Positions 1 through 6,446 of a DNA stretch of 14,609 nucleotides are shown in pieces. Numbering within the stretch: position 1 is the first letter of the stretch; each line of letters starts with the position of its first letter. The position numbers and the translations under genes were made by a program. A model generated the notes under the pieces. That model searched no databases. It worked only from the letters and a program-made list of their open reading frames with translations, and was not told the origin of the DNA. The DNA comes from Thermoproteota archaeon (GTDB lineage Archaea > Korarchaeota > Korarchaeia > B14-G2): the NCBI GenBank assembly GCA_003661385.1, contig QMWA01000022.1:1-14609 (forward strand), read 5' to 3'.

Positions 1-247
1 CAGCCTCCCTGACCACAGCTATGCAGTCTCTAGCCATCATCTCGATGGTATAGGGGTAGTCTGGCTTGCTTGACTTCCCAGTCCCCCTGAGGTCTACTGT
101 GATGAGCCTCCTGCACTTTGATAGCTCTGGGATCTGCTTGTACCAGATCCACCCTGGGTAGGTCCAGCCTGGGATCAGCAGGATCGGGGGGCCTGCCCCA
201 GTGGACTCGAAGTATATCTCAGCGTCACCTGACTTGGCGTATGGCAT
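1..247 (-). CDS. Alpha/beta hydrolase, N-terminal part (cut by window edge)
   Basis: The first 82 codons of an alpha/beta-hydrolase-fold protein are visible; the rest lies beyond the left edge. After an early strand (AEIYFES) comes the oxyanion-loop segment LLIPGWTYPGW (about residues 23-33), where the common HG is replaced by PG, and then VDLRGTGKSSKP (51-62), the typical DxRGxGxS turn of the family. The nucleophile elbow would come just past the visible end, so catalytic competence cannot be judged. The ATG start is 9 bp after the livF stop, with a GGTGA ribosome site upstream, so this is the last visible gene of the liv operon. That position suggests it acts on the imported compound or a derivative, for example ester, lactone or thioester hydrolysis. 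This is inference; the substrate is unknown. Confidence 0.8.
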   Translation of the reverse strand, partial: MPYAKSGDAEIYFESTGAGPPILLIPGWTYPGWIWYKQIPELSKCRRLITVDLRGTGKSSKPDYPYTIEMMARDCIAVVREA

Positions 248-256
248 GAGCTTCAC

Positions 257-958
257 CTACAGCCCTAGGTAAACTCTCCTGAGCCTCTCGTCTCCAGAAA
301 CCTCCTCTCTGCTCCCGCTGAAGGCTATGGTGCCATGCTCCATGAAGTAGAGGTGGTCTCCTATCCTCATGGCTAGTGCAGCATCCTGCTCAGTAAGCAG
401 GATTGACACACCCATCTCCTTGATTGCCTCAAGCTTCTCAACGAGCTTCTCCCTCAGTATGGGGGCTAAGCCAGCTGAAGGCTCGTCTAGGACGAGGAGC
501 TTAGGGCTGCCTAACAGGGCTTTAGCTATCGAGATGCTCTTCTGCTCCCCTCCGCTCAGGGTTCCAGCAACCTGATTTCCCCTCTCCTTTAGCACTGGGA
601 AGAGCTCATAAACCCTATCTATGGACTCCCTGCCAGCTCCTATGGCTGCTGCAGTGAGCTTCAGGTTCTCCCACACCGTCAGTGTCCTGAATATGCCTCC
701 CCTCTCAGGGCAGTAGCCTATTCCAAGCTTAACCCTCTCCTGGGTGGGTAGGGAGTCTATCCTCTTACCCATGAAGCTTATGCTCCCCCTACTCTGCTTG
801 ACAAGCCCCATGATAGCCTTGGCTAGAGTGGACTTACCGACTCCATTTGGGCCTACGACAGATGCAACCTGGCCTTCCCCCACCTCAAGTGACACACCTG
901 AGAGGGCTTTAGCCTTCCCATAGCACACCTCCAGCCCACTAACCTCTAGCGTACTCAA
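257..958 (-). CDS. livF: Branched-chain amino acid-type ABC transporter ATPase LivF
   Basis: One of the two cytoplasmic ATPases that power the Liv-type (HAAT family) importer. The 233 residues match LivF length. Visible motifs are Walker A GPNGVGKST (36-44), the Q-loop region CPERGGIF (83-90, with Glu as is usual in LivF), signature LSGGE (134-138), Walker B LLVLDEP (154-160) and the LivF-style TEQD at 189-192, where other ABC ATPases have the H-loop His. The start is TTG, overlapping the livG stop in TTGA, with AGGTG placed 7 nt upstream; no other start lies before Walker A. The overlap implies translational coupling to livG. It pairs with LivG under the LivH/LivM permeases. Confidence 0.93.
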   Translation of the reverse strand: MSTLEVSGLEVCYGKAKALSGVSLEVGEGQVASVVGPNGVGKSTLAKAIMGLVKQSRGSISFMGKRIDSLPTQERVKLGIGYCPERGGIFRTLTVWENLKLTAAAIGAGRESIDRVYELFPVLKERGNQVAGTLSGGEQKSISIAKALLGSPKLLVLDEPSAGLAPILREKLVEKLEAIKEMGVSILLTEQDAALAMRIGDHLYFMEHGTIAFSGSREEVSGDERLRRVYLGL

Positions 959-1686
959 GTGAATACACCTCTACCCAGGTATGCTTCAATAACCTCCTTG
1001 TGTTTGACAGCCTCCTCAGGCTTCCCCTCGAATATCTTCCTCCCATAGCTGAGGACTACGACCCTGTCAGCCATCCTCATCAGGTACCTGAGCTTATGCT
1101 CTATGACAACGAGCGTCATCCCCCTGCCCTTGTTCAGGTACTCCAGGAGCTCCATGACCTTCTCTATCTCAGATGGGCTTAAGCCCCCGAAGACCTCATC
1201 CAGGAAGACGAGCTCAGGGCTCAGAGCCATGACCCTAGCTAGCTCGAGGAGCTTAAGCTGGTAGTGTGTCAGCCTACCAGCTGGAACATCTGCCTCAGCT
1301 AGGAGCCCAGTGAACACCAGAGACTCCAAGGCCTTCTCCAGCGGGCTCCCATCCCTCCTCCCCCTCGGGGACATGGAGGGAACTAAGACATTTGCTATAG
1401 TAGGGAGGTAGGGGAAGTGCTTGGTCTGCTGGAATGTGCGTGCAATGCCCTTGTTCGCTATCACATGCGGCTTCAAGCCAGTTATGTCCTCACCCTTGTA
1501 CACTACCTTACCTGAGTCAGGCTTGATTAAGCCTGTCACCAGGTTGACTAGCGTCGTCTTCCCTGAGCCATTTGGGCCTATAAGCCCTAGAACCTCCCCC
1601 CTGTAGACGCTGAAGCTCACATCCTTTACAGCCTCTATTCCACCGAAGCTCTTGGAGAGCCCTTCTACCCTGAGGATCTCCTCCAT
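955..1686 (-). CDS. livG: Branched-chain amino acid-type ABC transporter ATPase LivG
   Basis: Second ATPase of the importer, 243 residues. Walker A is GPNGSGKTT (37-45), Q-loop TFQQ (84-87), Walker B ELVFLDEV (158-165) and the H-loop His is in VIEH (194-197), which separates LivG from LivF. Two sites are unusual: the ABC signature reads LTHYQLKLLELAR (139-151) instead of the LivG-like L[PS]YGxQRRLEIAR, so the signature Gly is Tyr, and the residue after the Walker B Glu is Val rather than Pro. The catalytic Glu is kept, so the protein may still be active as the partner of LivF. The ATG start is preceded by a near-perfect ribosome site, GGAGGTGAT, and the gene begins 4 bp after livM. Confidence 0.92.
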   Translation of the reverse strand: MEEILRVEGLSKSFGGIEAVKDVSFSVYRGEVLGLIGPNGSGKTTLVNLVTGLIKPDSGKVVYKGEDITGLKPHVIANKGIARTFQQTKHFPYLPTIANVLVPSMSPRGRRDGSPLEKALESLVFTGLLAEADVPAGRLTHYQLKLLELARVMALSPELVFLDEVFGGLSPSEIEKVMELLEYLNKGRGMTLVVIEHKLRYLMRMADRVVVLSYGRKIFEGKPEEAVKHKEVIEAYLGRGVFT

Positions 1687-1690
1687 GCCA

Positions 1691-2665
1691 TCACCTCCCC
1701 AGAGCCCCTCTGGCCTTAGCGTAGAGCGTGTAGATGAGGCCCTCCGGCTTGAACACTATCAGAGCTATGAGGAGGAGGGAGAACGCTATCGACCTAAGCT
1801 CCCCCATTACCCCCCAGAGGTACTCGTAAGCCAGGATCGTGATGTAGCTTGCTCCAAGGGGGCCTATGACAGTTCCCAGCCCTCCTAAGACTACTATTGA
1901 GAGTATGGGTATCAACGTCGTGTCTAAGGCCAGGATCTCTGGGCTGGCTGCCATCAGTATGTGGACATGTAGAGCTCCAGCTACCCCAGCTATGTAGCTT
2001 GAAGCCATGAAGGCTAGCAGCTTGTACCTTAGGGTGTTTACGCCAGATGCCTCGACAAGCTCCTCATCCTGGCCTATCCCCCTGAGGACCACGCCGAAGC
2101 TGGAGTAGGCTATCTTGTATGCTGCTGCAGCTGAGGCAAGCAGGAGGAGCAGGCTCATGTAGTAGCTTGTCGTGTAGAATGCCCTCCTAGCCTCAGCTGC
2201 AGGCAGCTCAGCTAAGTAGCTTTGGAGTGGGTGTGGCACAGGTATACCTCCCTCTCCCCCGAGGATCATGGAGAATGGTGAGACAGTTGATATCCTGTAT
2301 AGGGCTATGGGGTACATCAGGGATGCTATGGCGAAGTAGGCTCCCCTGAGCCTGAGGCTAGGCAGGAAAACTAGGATGCCAACTGCCATAGCAGCTAGCC
2401 CAGCTATAGGGATCCCAATGTAGGGCTTAACCCCCTTCATCCTCCAGAGGAGGGCAGTCGTGTAGGCTCCTATGCCTATGATGAATGTATGCCCTAAGTT
2501 GAGGTATAGGGTTGTCCCAGAGAAGACGTCGAAGCTGAGGGCGTAGACAGCGAATATGTTGGCTATGGCAAGGGAGTTAAGCATCCTAACCCCCAGCCCT
2601 GCCCTTGGAAGCAGGAACATCCCTGCAGCTAGCACGAGAGCTGCAGCGGCCCCCTTATACCTCAA
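1691..2665 (-). CDS. livM: Branched-chain amino acid-type ABC transporter permease LivM
   Basis: Membrane subunit of the importer, 324 residues with about eight to nine hydrophobic segments. Family marks include LRLRGAYFAIASL (104-116, the LivM LRLRGxYxAIxTL motif), GGEGGI (136-141), the cytoplasmic coupling loop LRGIGQDEELVEASGV (194-209), which contacts the ATPases, and GGLGTVIGPLGA (261-272). The start is TTG, overlapping the livH stop as TTGA, with GGTGAGGAGG just upstream, implying coupled translation. It should form a heterodimer with LivH in the cytoplasmic membrane. Substrate preference cannot be read from the permease. Confidence 0.92.
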   Translation of the reverse strand: MRYKGAAAALVLAAGMFLLPRAGLGVRMLNSLAIANIFAVYALSFDVFSGTTLYLNLGHTFIIGIGAYTTALLWRMKGVKPYIGIPIAGLAAMAVGILVFLPSLRLRGAYFAIASLMYPIALYRISTVSPFSMILGGEGGIPVPHPLQSYLAELPAAEARRAFYTTSYYMSLLLLLASAAAAYKIAYSSFGVVLRGIGQDEELVEASGVNTLRYKLLAFMASSYIAGVAGALHVHILMAASPEILALDTTLIPILSIVVLGGLGTVIGPLGASYITILAYEYLWGVMGELRSIAFSLLLIALIVFKPEGLIYTLYAKARGALGR

Positions 2666-3519
2666 GCCTCCTCACCGAAGAGGCCCCTAGGCCTTATGAC
2701 AAGCATGATGACTACGAGGATAAGTGGAGCTATGTAAGCGTAGTTTGCCATGAACAGGAAGGAGACAGCCTGCTCGATGAACGAGAATATGAAGGAGGCC
2801 GCTATGCTCCCAGCTATGCTCCCAAGGCCACCGAGGATCACTATTGCAAAGGCCTTGAGGAGCTGAAGGCTACCCCCATATGGGGTGATAGCCATCTCAA
2901 GTGGAGATAGGAGGACAGCTGCGATGCCAGCGTAGAGAGCTGAGAGAGCCATAGAAACCCTGAAGACCCTAAGGGGGTCTCCTCCTATGATCCTCACCTC
3001 ATCCCAGCTTTCAGCTGTAGCTCTTATGAAGAGCCCTAGCATGGTCTTATCTAGGAGTAAGGTCAGTAAAGCTACTGCAGCAAGCCCCAGTGCAACCACT
3101 AGGATGCCTGCTTTAGGGACGTAGACGCCTAGGAAGCTGTAGGAGCCCCTTATAGTTGGGACTGGCAGGGGGTTTGTTGAGAAGAGGATCCTCACAACCT
3201 CCTCTATGACAGCTGATGCAGCTAGTGTCGTGACGAAAACGCTGACAGGAGCCTTGAGCACAGGCCTTATCGTAAGCTCCCCGACCAACACCCCAGTCAA
3301 AGCTGTTGGAGGAAGGCATGCAACAGCAGCTGCAACAGGGCTCAGCCCAGCTTTAAGCCACAGGACATAGTAGAGGTAAGCTGCTATCGTGTAGAATGCT
3401 CCATGAGCTACATTCGCAACCTTAGCTACACCGAATATCAGGGCGAAGCCTACAGCGAATATCGAGTAGACAAAGCCATATAGGATTGTGTACAAAAATA
3501 GGGTGGGAACTGGGATCAA
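2662..3519 (-). CDS. livH: Branched-chain amino acid-type ABC transporter permease LivH
   Basis: Second permease subunit, 285 residues, about eight membrane segments. It carries the LivH N-terminal motif in the form FGVAKVANVAHGAF (29-42), the coupling loop IRATAESWDEVRIIGG (165-180) and the C-terminal ILGGLGSIAGSIA (228-240). The start is TTG, with AGGTGGT three bases upstream; this ribosome site overlaps the livK stop codon (TAAGGTGGT), so the 9-bp gap serves both genes. The order binding protein, LivH, LivM, LivG, LivF is the classical one for this family. Confidence 0.92.
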   Translation of the reverse strand: MIPVPTLFLYTILYGFVYSIFAVGFALIFGVAKVANVAHGAFYTIAAYLYYVLWLKAGLSPVAAAVACLPPTALTGVLVGELTIRPVLKAPVSVFVTTLAASAVIEEVVRILFSTNPLPVPTIRGSYSFLGVYVPKAGILVVALGLAAVALLTLLLDKTMLGLFIRATAESWDEVRIIGGDPLRVFRVSMALSALYAGIAAVLLSPLEMAITPYGGSLQLLKAFAIVILGGLGSIAGSIAASFIFSFIEQAVSFLFMANYAYIAPLILVVIMLVIRPRGLFGEEA

Positions 3520-3528
3520 TGTACCACC

Positions 3529-4902
3529 TTAAGGCCACGGAACCTCCTCGAAGACTACTTCACCATCCTTCAGCTTGGGGACTAGTATGGTTGTGCCAGG
3601 CTTGACAAGCTTCAGAGGCCATACAACAGTCCTCTTCCCATCCCTCCACTGGAAGAACAGTGGGTAGATGTAGTCTGGGCCAACTAAGACAGTGTGGCTC
3701 TCAGTGAACTTGTATACGCCACATACACCAGTGTACTCGATCTCCTCTAGCACAGGGATGAGAGCATCCGAGTCAAATGTCCCAGCCTTCTCCACTGCAG
3801 CCTTCCACATGTAGATGTCATCGTATACGTACCAGGCTGTGAAGAACGGCTCCTCCCCATACTTCTCCACGAACTTCCTATAGAAGGCCATGGTCTTGGG
3901 AGTTATGTCAGTTGGGTAGCCCCATGCTATCATGATGAACCCCTGGCATCCACCTGCAGTCACATTCCAGTAGTTCCCCATCATAGCTAAGGTGGTCCCA
4001 CCTAGAACTGGGAGCCCTACCTTCTGAGCTACATAGTCTCTCGTGAAGATGGGGTCCTCTGTGAGGGAGGCCTGCAGGATTATCAGCTGGGCGCCAGCCT
4101 CCTTAGCTTTAGCAAAGCCCTCAACGAAAGACTTCACATCAGGTGGGAAGGGGTGCACATAGACTATCTCTATGCCCTCCTTTGGAGCCCTCTTCTGCCC
4201 ATACTGGGCATGTGGTATAGTCCACGGCAGGTCTTCATAGAACCAGGCCACCTTCTTCAGCCCAAACTTCCTGCAGTAGTATGCTATGATATCCCAGGTG
4301 GCAGCAGCCTGTGAGGTAGCATTGACATATCCTCTGAACCAGTACTTGTACTTTGGGTCAGCAGCAACTCTCTTATCTATCTCATCTGAGACAGCACCAT
4401 AGCTTATCGTCAGAACCTTATGTACAGCTATGTGATCTAGAAGAGCTAAAGCGACGTGGCTTCCAAAGGGCCCGAAGATGACCTTGCAGCCCTGCTCAAC
4501 GAGGTAGGCGTAGCCTGAAGTCCCCTTCTCAGGCTTGTTCTCGTCATCGTATGTGACAAGCTCAATGGGGTGCCCTAGAACACCCCCTTGAGCATTTATC
4601 TCCTCAACAGCCATCTGAACAGCCTTAAGCATGTTCTGGCCAATCCATATCTTTAAGGGCCCCATGAACCCTATTTTAACTGGGGCAGCAGGCGTTGGGG
4701 TGGGCTTAGGTGTTGGAGTAGGCTTAGGCGTTGGTGTGGGGGATGGGCTTACTACCGGGCTCGGTGTCGGCGTTGGAGTTGGAGCTGGGGTTGGGGCTGC
4801 TTTCCTTCTTACGGAGTACCATATTACTCCGATAGCTGCTATCACTATGATTACTAGGGCTGCTGCAGTAACCTTAGAAACGGCTCTTCGGCTGACATGC
4901 AT
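3529..4902 (-). CDS. livK: Extracellular substrate-binding protein of Liv-type ABC importer (LivK-like)
   Basis: Captures the substrate outside the cell and delivers it to LivH/LivM. From the ATG chosen here (457 aa): a short basic start with SRRA (4-7), a hydrophobic segment (about 12-30) preceded by RRA/V, which fits an archaeal class III (prepilin-peptidase, PibD-type) signal peptide, then a Pro/Thr-rich linker (about 36-72) and a Peripla_BP_6 two-lobed binding domain from VKIGF (75) to the end. An in-frame TTG at 4935 would add 11 residues, but the TATA box at 4938-4947 puts the mRNA start near 4917, downstream of that TTG, and AGTGAT lies just before the ATG; I therefore prefer 4902. The ligand is not certain: this family binds branched-chain amino acids, amides, urea and aromatic or fatty acids. 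The catabolic neighbours argue for an organic acid. Confidence 0.9.
   Translation of the reverse strand: MHVSRRAVSKVTAAALVIIVIAAIGVIWYSVRRKAAPTPAPTPTPTPSPVVSPSPTPTPKPTPTPKPTPTPAAPVKIGFMGPLKIWIGQNMLKAVQMAVEEINAQGGVLGHPIELVTYDDENKPEKGTSGYAYLVEQGCKVIFGPFGSHVALALLDHIAVHKVLTISYGAVSDEIDKRVAADPKYKYWFRGYVNATSQAAATWDIIAYYCRKFGLKKVAWFYEDLPWTIPHAQYGQKRAPKEGIEIVYVHPFPPDVKSFVEGFAKAKEAGAQLIILQASLTEDPIFTRDYVAQKVGLPVLGGTTLAMMGNYWNVTAGGCQGFIMIAWGYPTDITPKTMAFYRKFVEKYGEEPFFTAWYVYDDIYMWKAAVEKAGTFDSDALIPVLEEIEYTGVCGVYKFTESHTVLVGPDYIYPLFFQWRDGKRTVVWPLKLVKPGTTILVPKLKDGEVVFEEVPWP
4691..4740. repeat. 18-bp tandem repeat encoding the Pro/Thr linker of LivK
   Basis: Two clear 18-bp units (4691-4708 and 4709-4726, ending in GGCTTA) and a partial third encode the KPTPTP hexapeptide on the minus strand. 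Related but more diverged GTTGG-rich sequence continues to about 4798. This is coding repeat DNA and probably varies in length between strains. The product is a flexible, probably glycosylated, spacer between the membrane anchor and the binding domain. Confidence 0.75.
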
Positions 4903-4937
4903 CTTATCACTAAATGGTGACTTACTCTTCAGCAAGC

Positions 4938-4951
4938 TATAATAAAGCTTT
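4938..4951 (-). promoter_or_regulatory. livK operon promoter (BRE/TATA)
   Basis: On the minus strand the sequence reads GAAAGCTTTATTATA: a purine-rich BRE followed by a TATA box centred near 4943. An archaeal initiator about 26 bp downstream would fall near 4917, some 15 nt before the ATG at 4902. No comparable promoter is seen inside the liv gene cluster, so this one probably drives all six genes. Confidence 0.6.
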
Positions 4952-4966
4952 CACATGGGGTGAGTT

Positions 4967-4979
4967 AAGATGGCAGCTG
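4967..4979 (-). promoter_or_regulatory. Candidate regulator site upstream of livK (13-bp motif)
   Basis: Minus strand CAGCTGCCATCTT matches 12 of 13 bases with the site at 5167-5179 in front of tetR. Here it sits about 20 bp upstream of the livK TATA box, a position where an archaeal activator could bind. It contains the palindrome GCAGCTGC (4973-4980). The match is seen; that the divergent TetR protein binds it is inference. Confidence 0.4.
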
Positions 4980-5020
4980 CAGGAAGTATTCCATGTGTTT
5001 AGGTCTTTTATGGTGTAGAA

Positions 5021-5097
5021 ATGGAGAGATTTATGTTTTAGGTTATAAGCTTGGCTTTTGCTGTGCCTTTTTGGCTTTCTATGTACGTTCTCTCCAT
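5021..5097. repeat. 9-bp inverted repeat in the livK-tetR intergenic region
   Basis: ATGGAGAGA at 5021-5029 is exactly complementary to TCTCTCCAT at 5089-5097, with 59 bases between. It lies in the middle of the divergent intergenic region, away from both TATA boxes. It could be a pair of operator half-sites or the base of an RNA stem; chance cannot be excluded. Confidence 0.4.
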
Positions 5098-5141
5098 GCA
5101 TATCTGTGAATAGTGGTTCACTGTTTGCACACTAGCTGAAC

Positions 5142-5149
5142 ATTTATTA
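5142..5149 (+). promoter_or_regulatory. tetR-acyl-CoA ligase promoter (TATA box)
   Basis: ATTTATTA follows a purine-rich GCTGAA stretch. The predicted transcript start is near 5171, leaving a leader of about 43 nt with GAGGAGG (5200-5206) ahead of the ATG at 5214. Confidence 0.5.
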
Positions 5150-5157
5150 CAGCATAA

Positions 5158-5179
5158 GGCAGCAGTCAGCTGCCAGCTT
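5158..5179 (+). promoter_or_regulatory. Candidate TetR operator over the tetR transcription start
   Basis: GGCAGC (5158-5163) and GCTGCC (5169-5174) form a perfect inverted repeat with a 5-bp spacer, and CAGCTGCCAGCTT (5167-5179) repeats the motif found upstream of livK. The site covers the predicted transcription start, the usual place for an autorepressing TetR protein. Function is inferred from position only. Confidence 0.45.
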
Positions 5180-5213
5180 CCGAGAACCTAGGGGTGCTGA
5201 GGAGGCATGTGAG

Positions 5214-6446
5214 ATGGGTGAGGAGGGGACTGGCAGGAGACTGCTTAAAGCATTCTCAGAGCTCACTCAGTCAAAGAGCTACTGGAGGATAACCATCCAG
5301 GAGATAGCCTCTAAAGCTGGTGTAGCTCCCTCAACCTTCTACCTATACTACAAGTCCAAGGAGGAGCTCCTGAGAGAATACATGAGTGAAGTGCTAGGGT
5401 ATGTGAGAGGCAGGCTAGAGGAGCTGCTTGATGAGAGGCCTCTGATAGGGCTCCGCAAGATGATATGGGAGCTCATATCAGTGCATGAAGATCCTACTGC
5501 AAAGCCCTTCTACAAGTCTCTTAGGGAGCTTGAGTTCATAAGCCCTGAACTAGCGCTCCAGTTCTACTCTCAGCTGACTGCATCTATATCTGAGTTCATA
5601 GAGAGGTGGAGGGGAAGCGTCTTCAGGAATGATGTAGACCCTGAGATCGTAGCTGACGCGATAATCGGAGGAGTGATGTTCATTCACATGGCTAGATCCT
5701 CCTATAAGCCTGGGTGCCTGGATGTCGACGCTGAAGTGCTTGGAGACATCATACTCAAGGGGATTAGCGGGTGTAAGCCCCTACCAGAGCCTCCCAGCTT
5801 CACTGAGCTAAGGGAGGTTAAGGCTGATGAGCTCATAGATAGCCTGGGAATCTTAGAGAGGCTGGGGTTCAGCCCAGCTAGATCAAAGTTTGTCAAGGCT
5901 GCGCTCAGAGCCTTCAGCAGGAAGAGCTACTATGAGACTAAGATCTATGAGATAAGCGAGGAAGCAGGGTATGCTGTAGGGATGTTCTACAAGGTGTATA
6001 GCACGAAGAAGGATGTGCTAAGGGATCTAGTAGATGTGTTGGGTAAGGTGATAAGGAGGTATATATCGATGGAAGCTGAAAGGTATGAGGATAGGAGGCT
6101 GAAGGAGGTAGCTGGCTCCAGAGCTTTCCTGAACTTCGTGGAGTGGAACTCAGAGCTCTATAGGATTGTGAGGGAATCTGAGTTCGTAGACCCAGCTATA
6201 CCAGCTAGGTACTACACGCCCTTCATAGAGGGCTATGCTGAGGGGCTTAGAGAAGGGATGAGGAGGTGTGAGATAGCCCCTCACCCACCTTACTCCCTAG
6301 CTATATCGCTCATGGGCATAAACCACATGCTAGGTCAAGCCTACATCTACTTCAAGAGGCTCCATAGCATCAGCTATATCGTGTCGAAGCTGTGGAGCCT
6401 CCTGACATCTGGGATCTTAGAGGAGTGGGGTGGTATACATGAGTGA
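5214..6446 (+). CDS. Tandem two-domain TetR family transcriptional regulator
   Basis: A 410-residue protein, about twice the usual TetR length, made of two TetR-like halves. The first has a helix-turn-helix at 26-53 (ITIQEIASKAGVAPSTFYLYY plus KSKEELL) followed by a helical domain to about 185. A short Pro-containing linker (189-196) leads to a second helix-turn-helix at about 224-270 (KIYEISEEAGYAVGMFYKVY and TKKDVL) and its helical domain. One polypeptide could thus act as the dimer that single-domain TetR proteins must form. TetR regulators beside acyl-CoA ligases often sense acyl-CoAs (bacterial FadR/PfmR types, Sulfolobus FadR), so an acyl-CoA effector is plausible. It overlaps the ligase gene and is divergent from the liv operon, which makes both likely targets. 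The ATG has a GAGGAGG ribosome site 7 nt upstream. Confidence 0.88.
   Translation: MGEEGTGRRLLKAFSELTQSKSYWRITIQEIASKAGVAPSTFYLYYKSKEELLREYMSEVLGYVRGRLEELLDERPLIGLRKMIWELISVHEDPTAKPFYKSLRELEFISPELALQFYSQLTASISEFIERWRGSVFRNDVDPEIVADAIIGGVMFIHMARSSYKPGCLDVDAEVLGDIILKGISGCKPLPEPPSFTELREVKADELIDSLGILERLGFSPARSKFVKAALRAFSRKSYYETKIYEISEEAGYAVGMFYKVYSTKKDVLRDLVDVLGKVIRRYISMEAERYEDRRLKEVAGSRAFLNFVEWNSELYRIVRESEFVDPAIPARYYTPFIEGYAEGLREGMRRCEIAPHPPYSLAISLMGINHMLGQAYIYFKRLHSISYIVSKLWSLLTSGILEEWGGIHE

Noticed and set aside
4682-4798. Repeats as a possible CRISPR or minisatellite
   Set aside because: Units are 18 bp with no spacers and stay in frame with the KPTPTP linker, so they are coding repeats.
4631-4942. 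Plus-strand open frame with Gly/Val repeats opposite livK
   Set aside because: It is the mirror of the Pro/Thr linker codons of livK; the binding protein on the minus strand explains the sequence.
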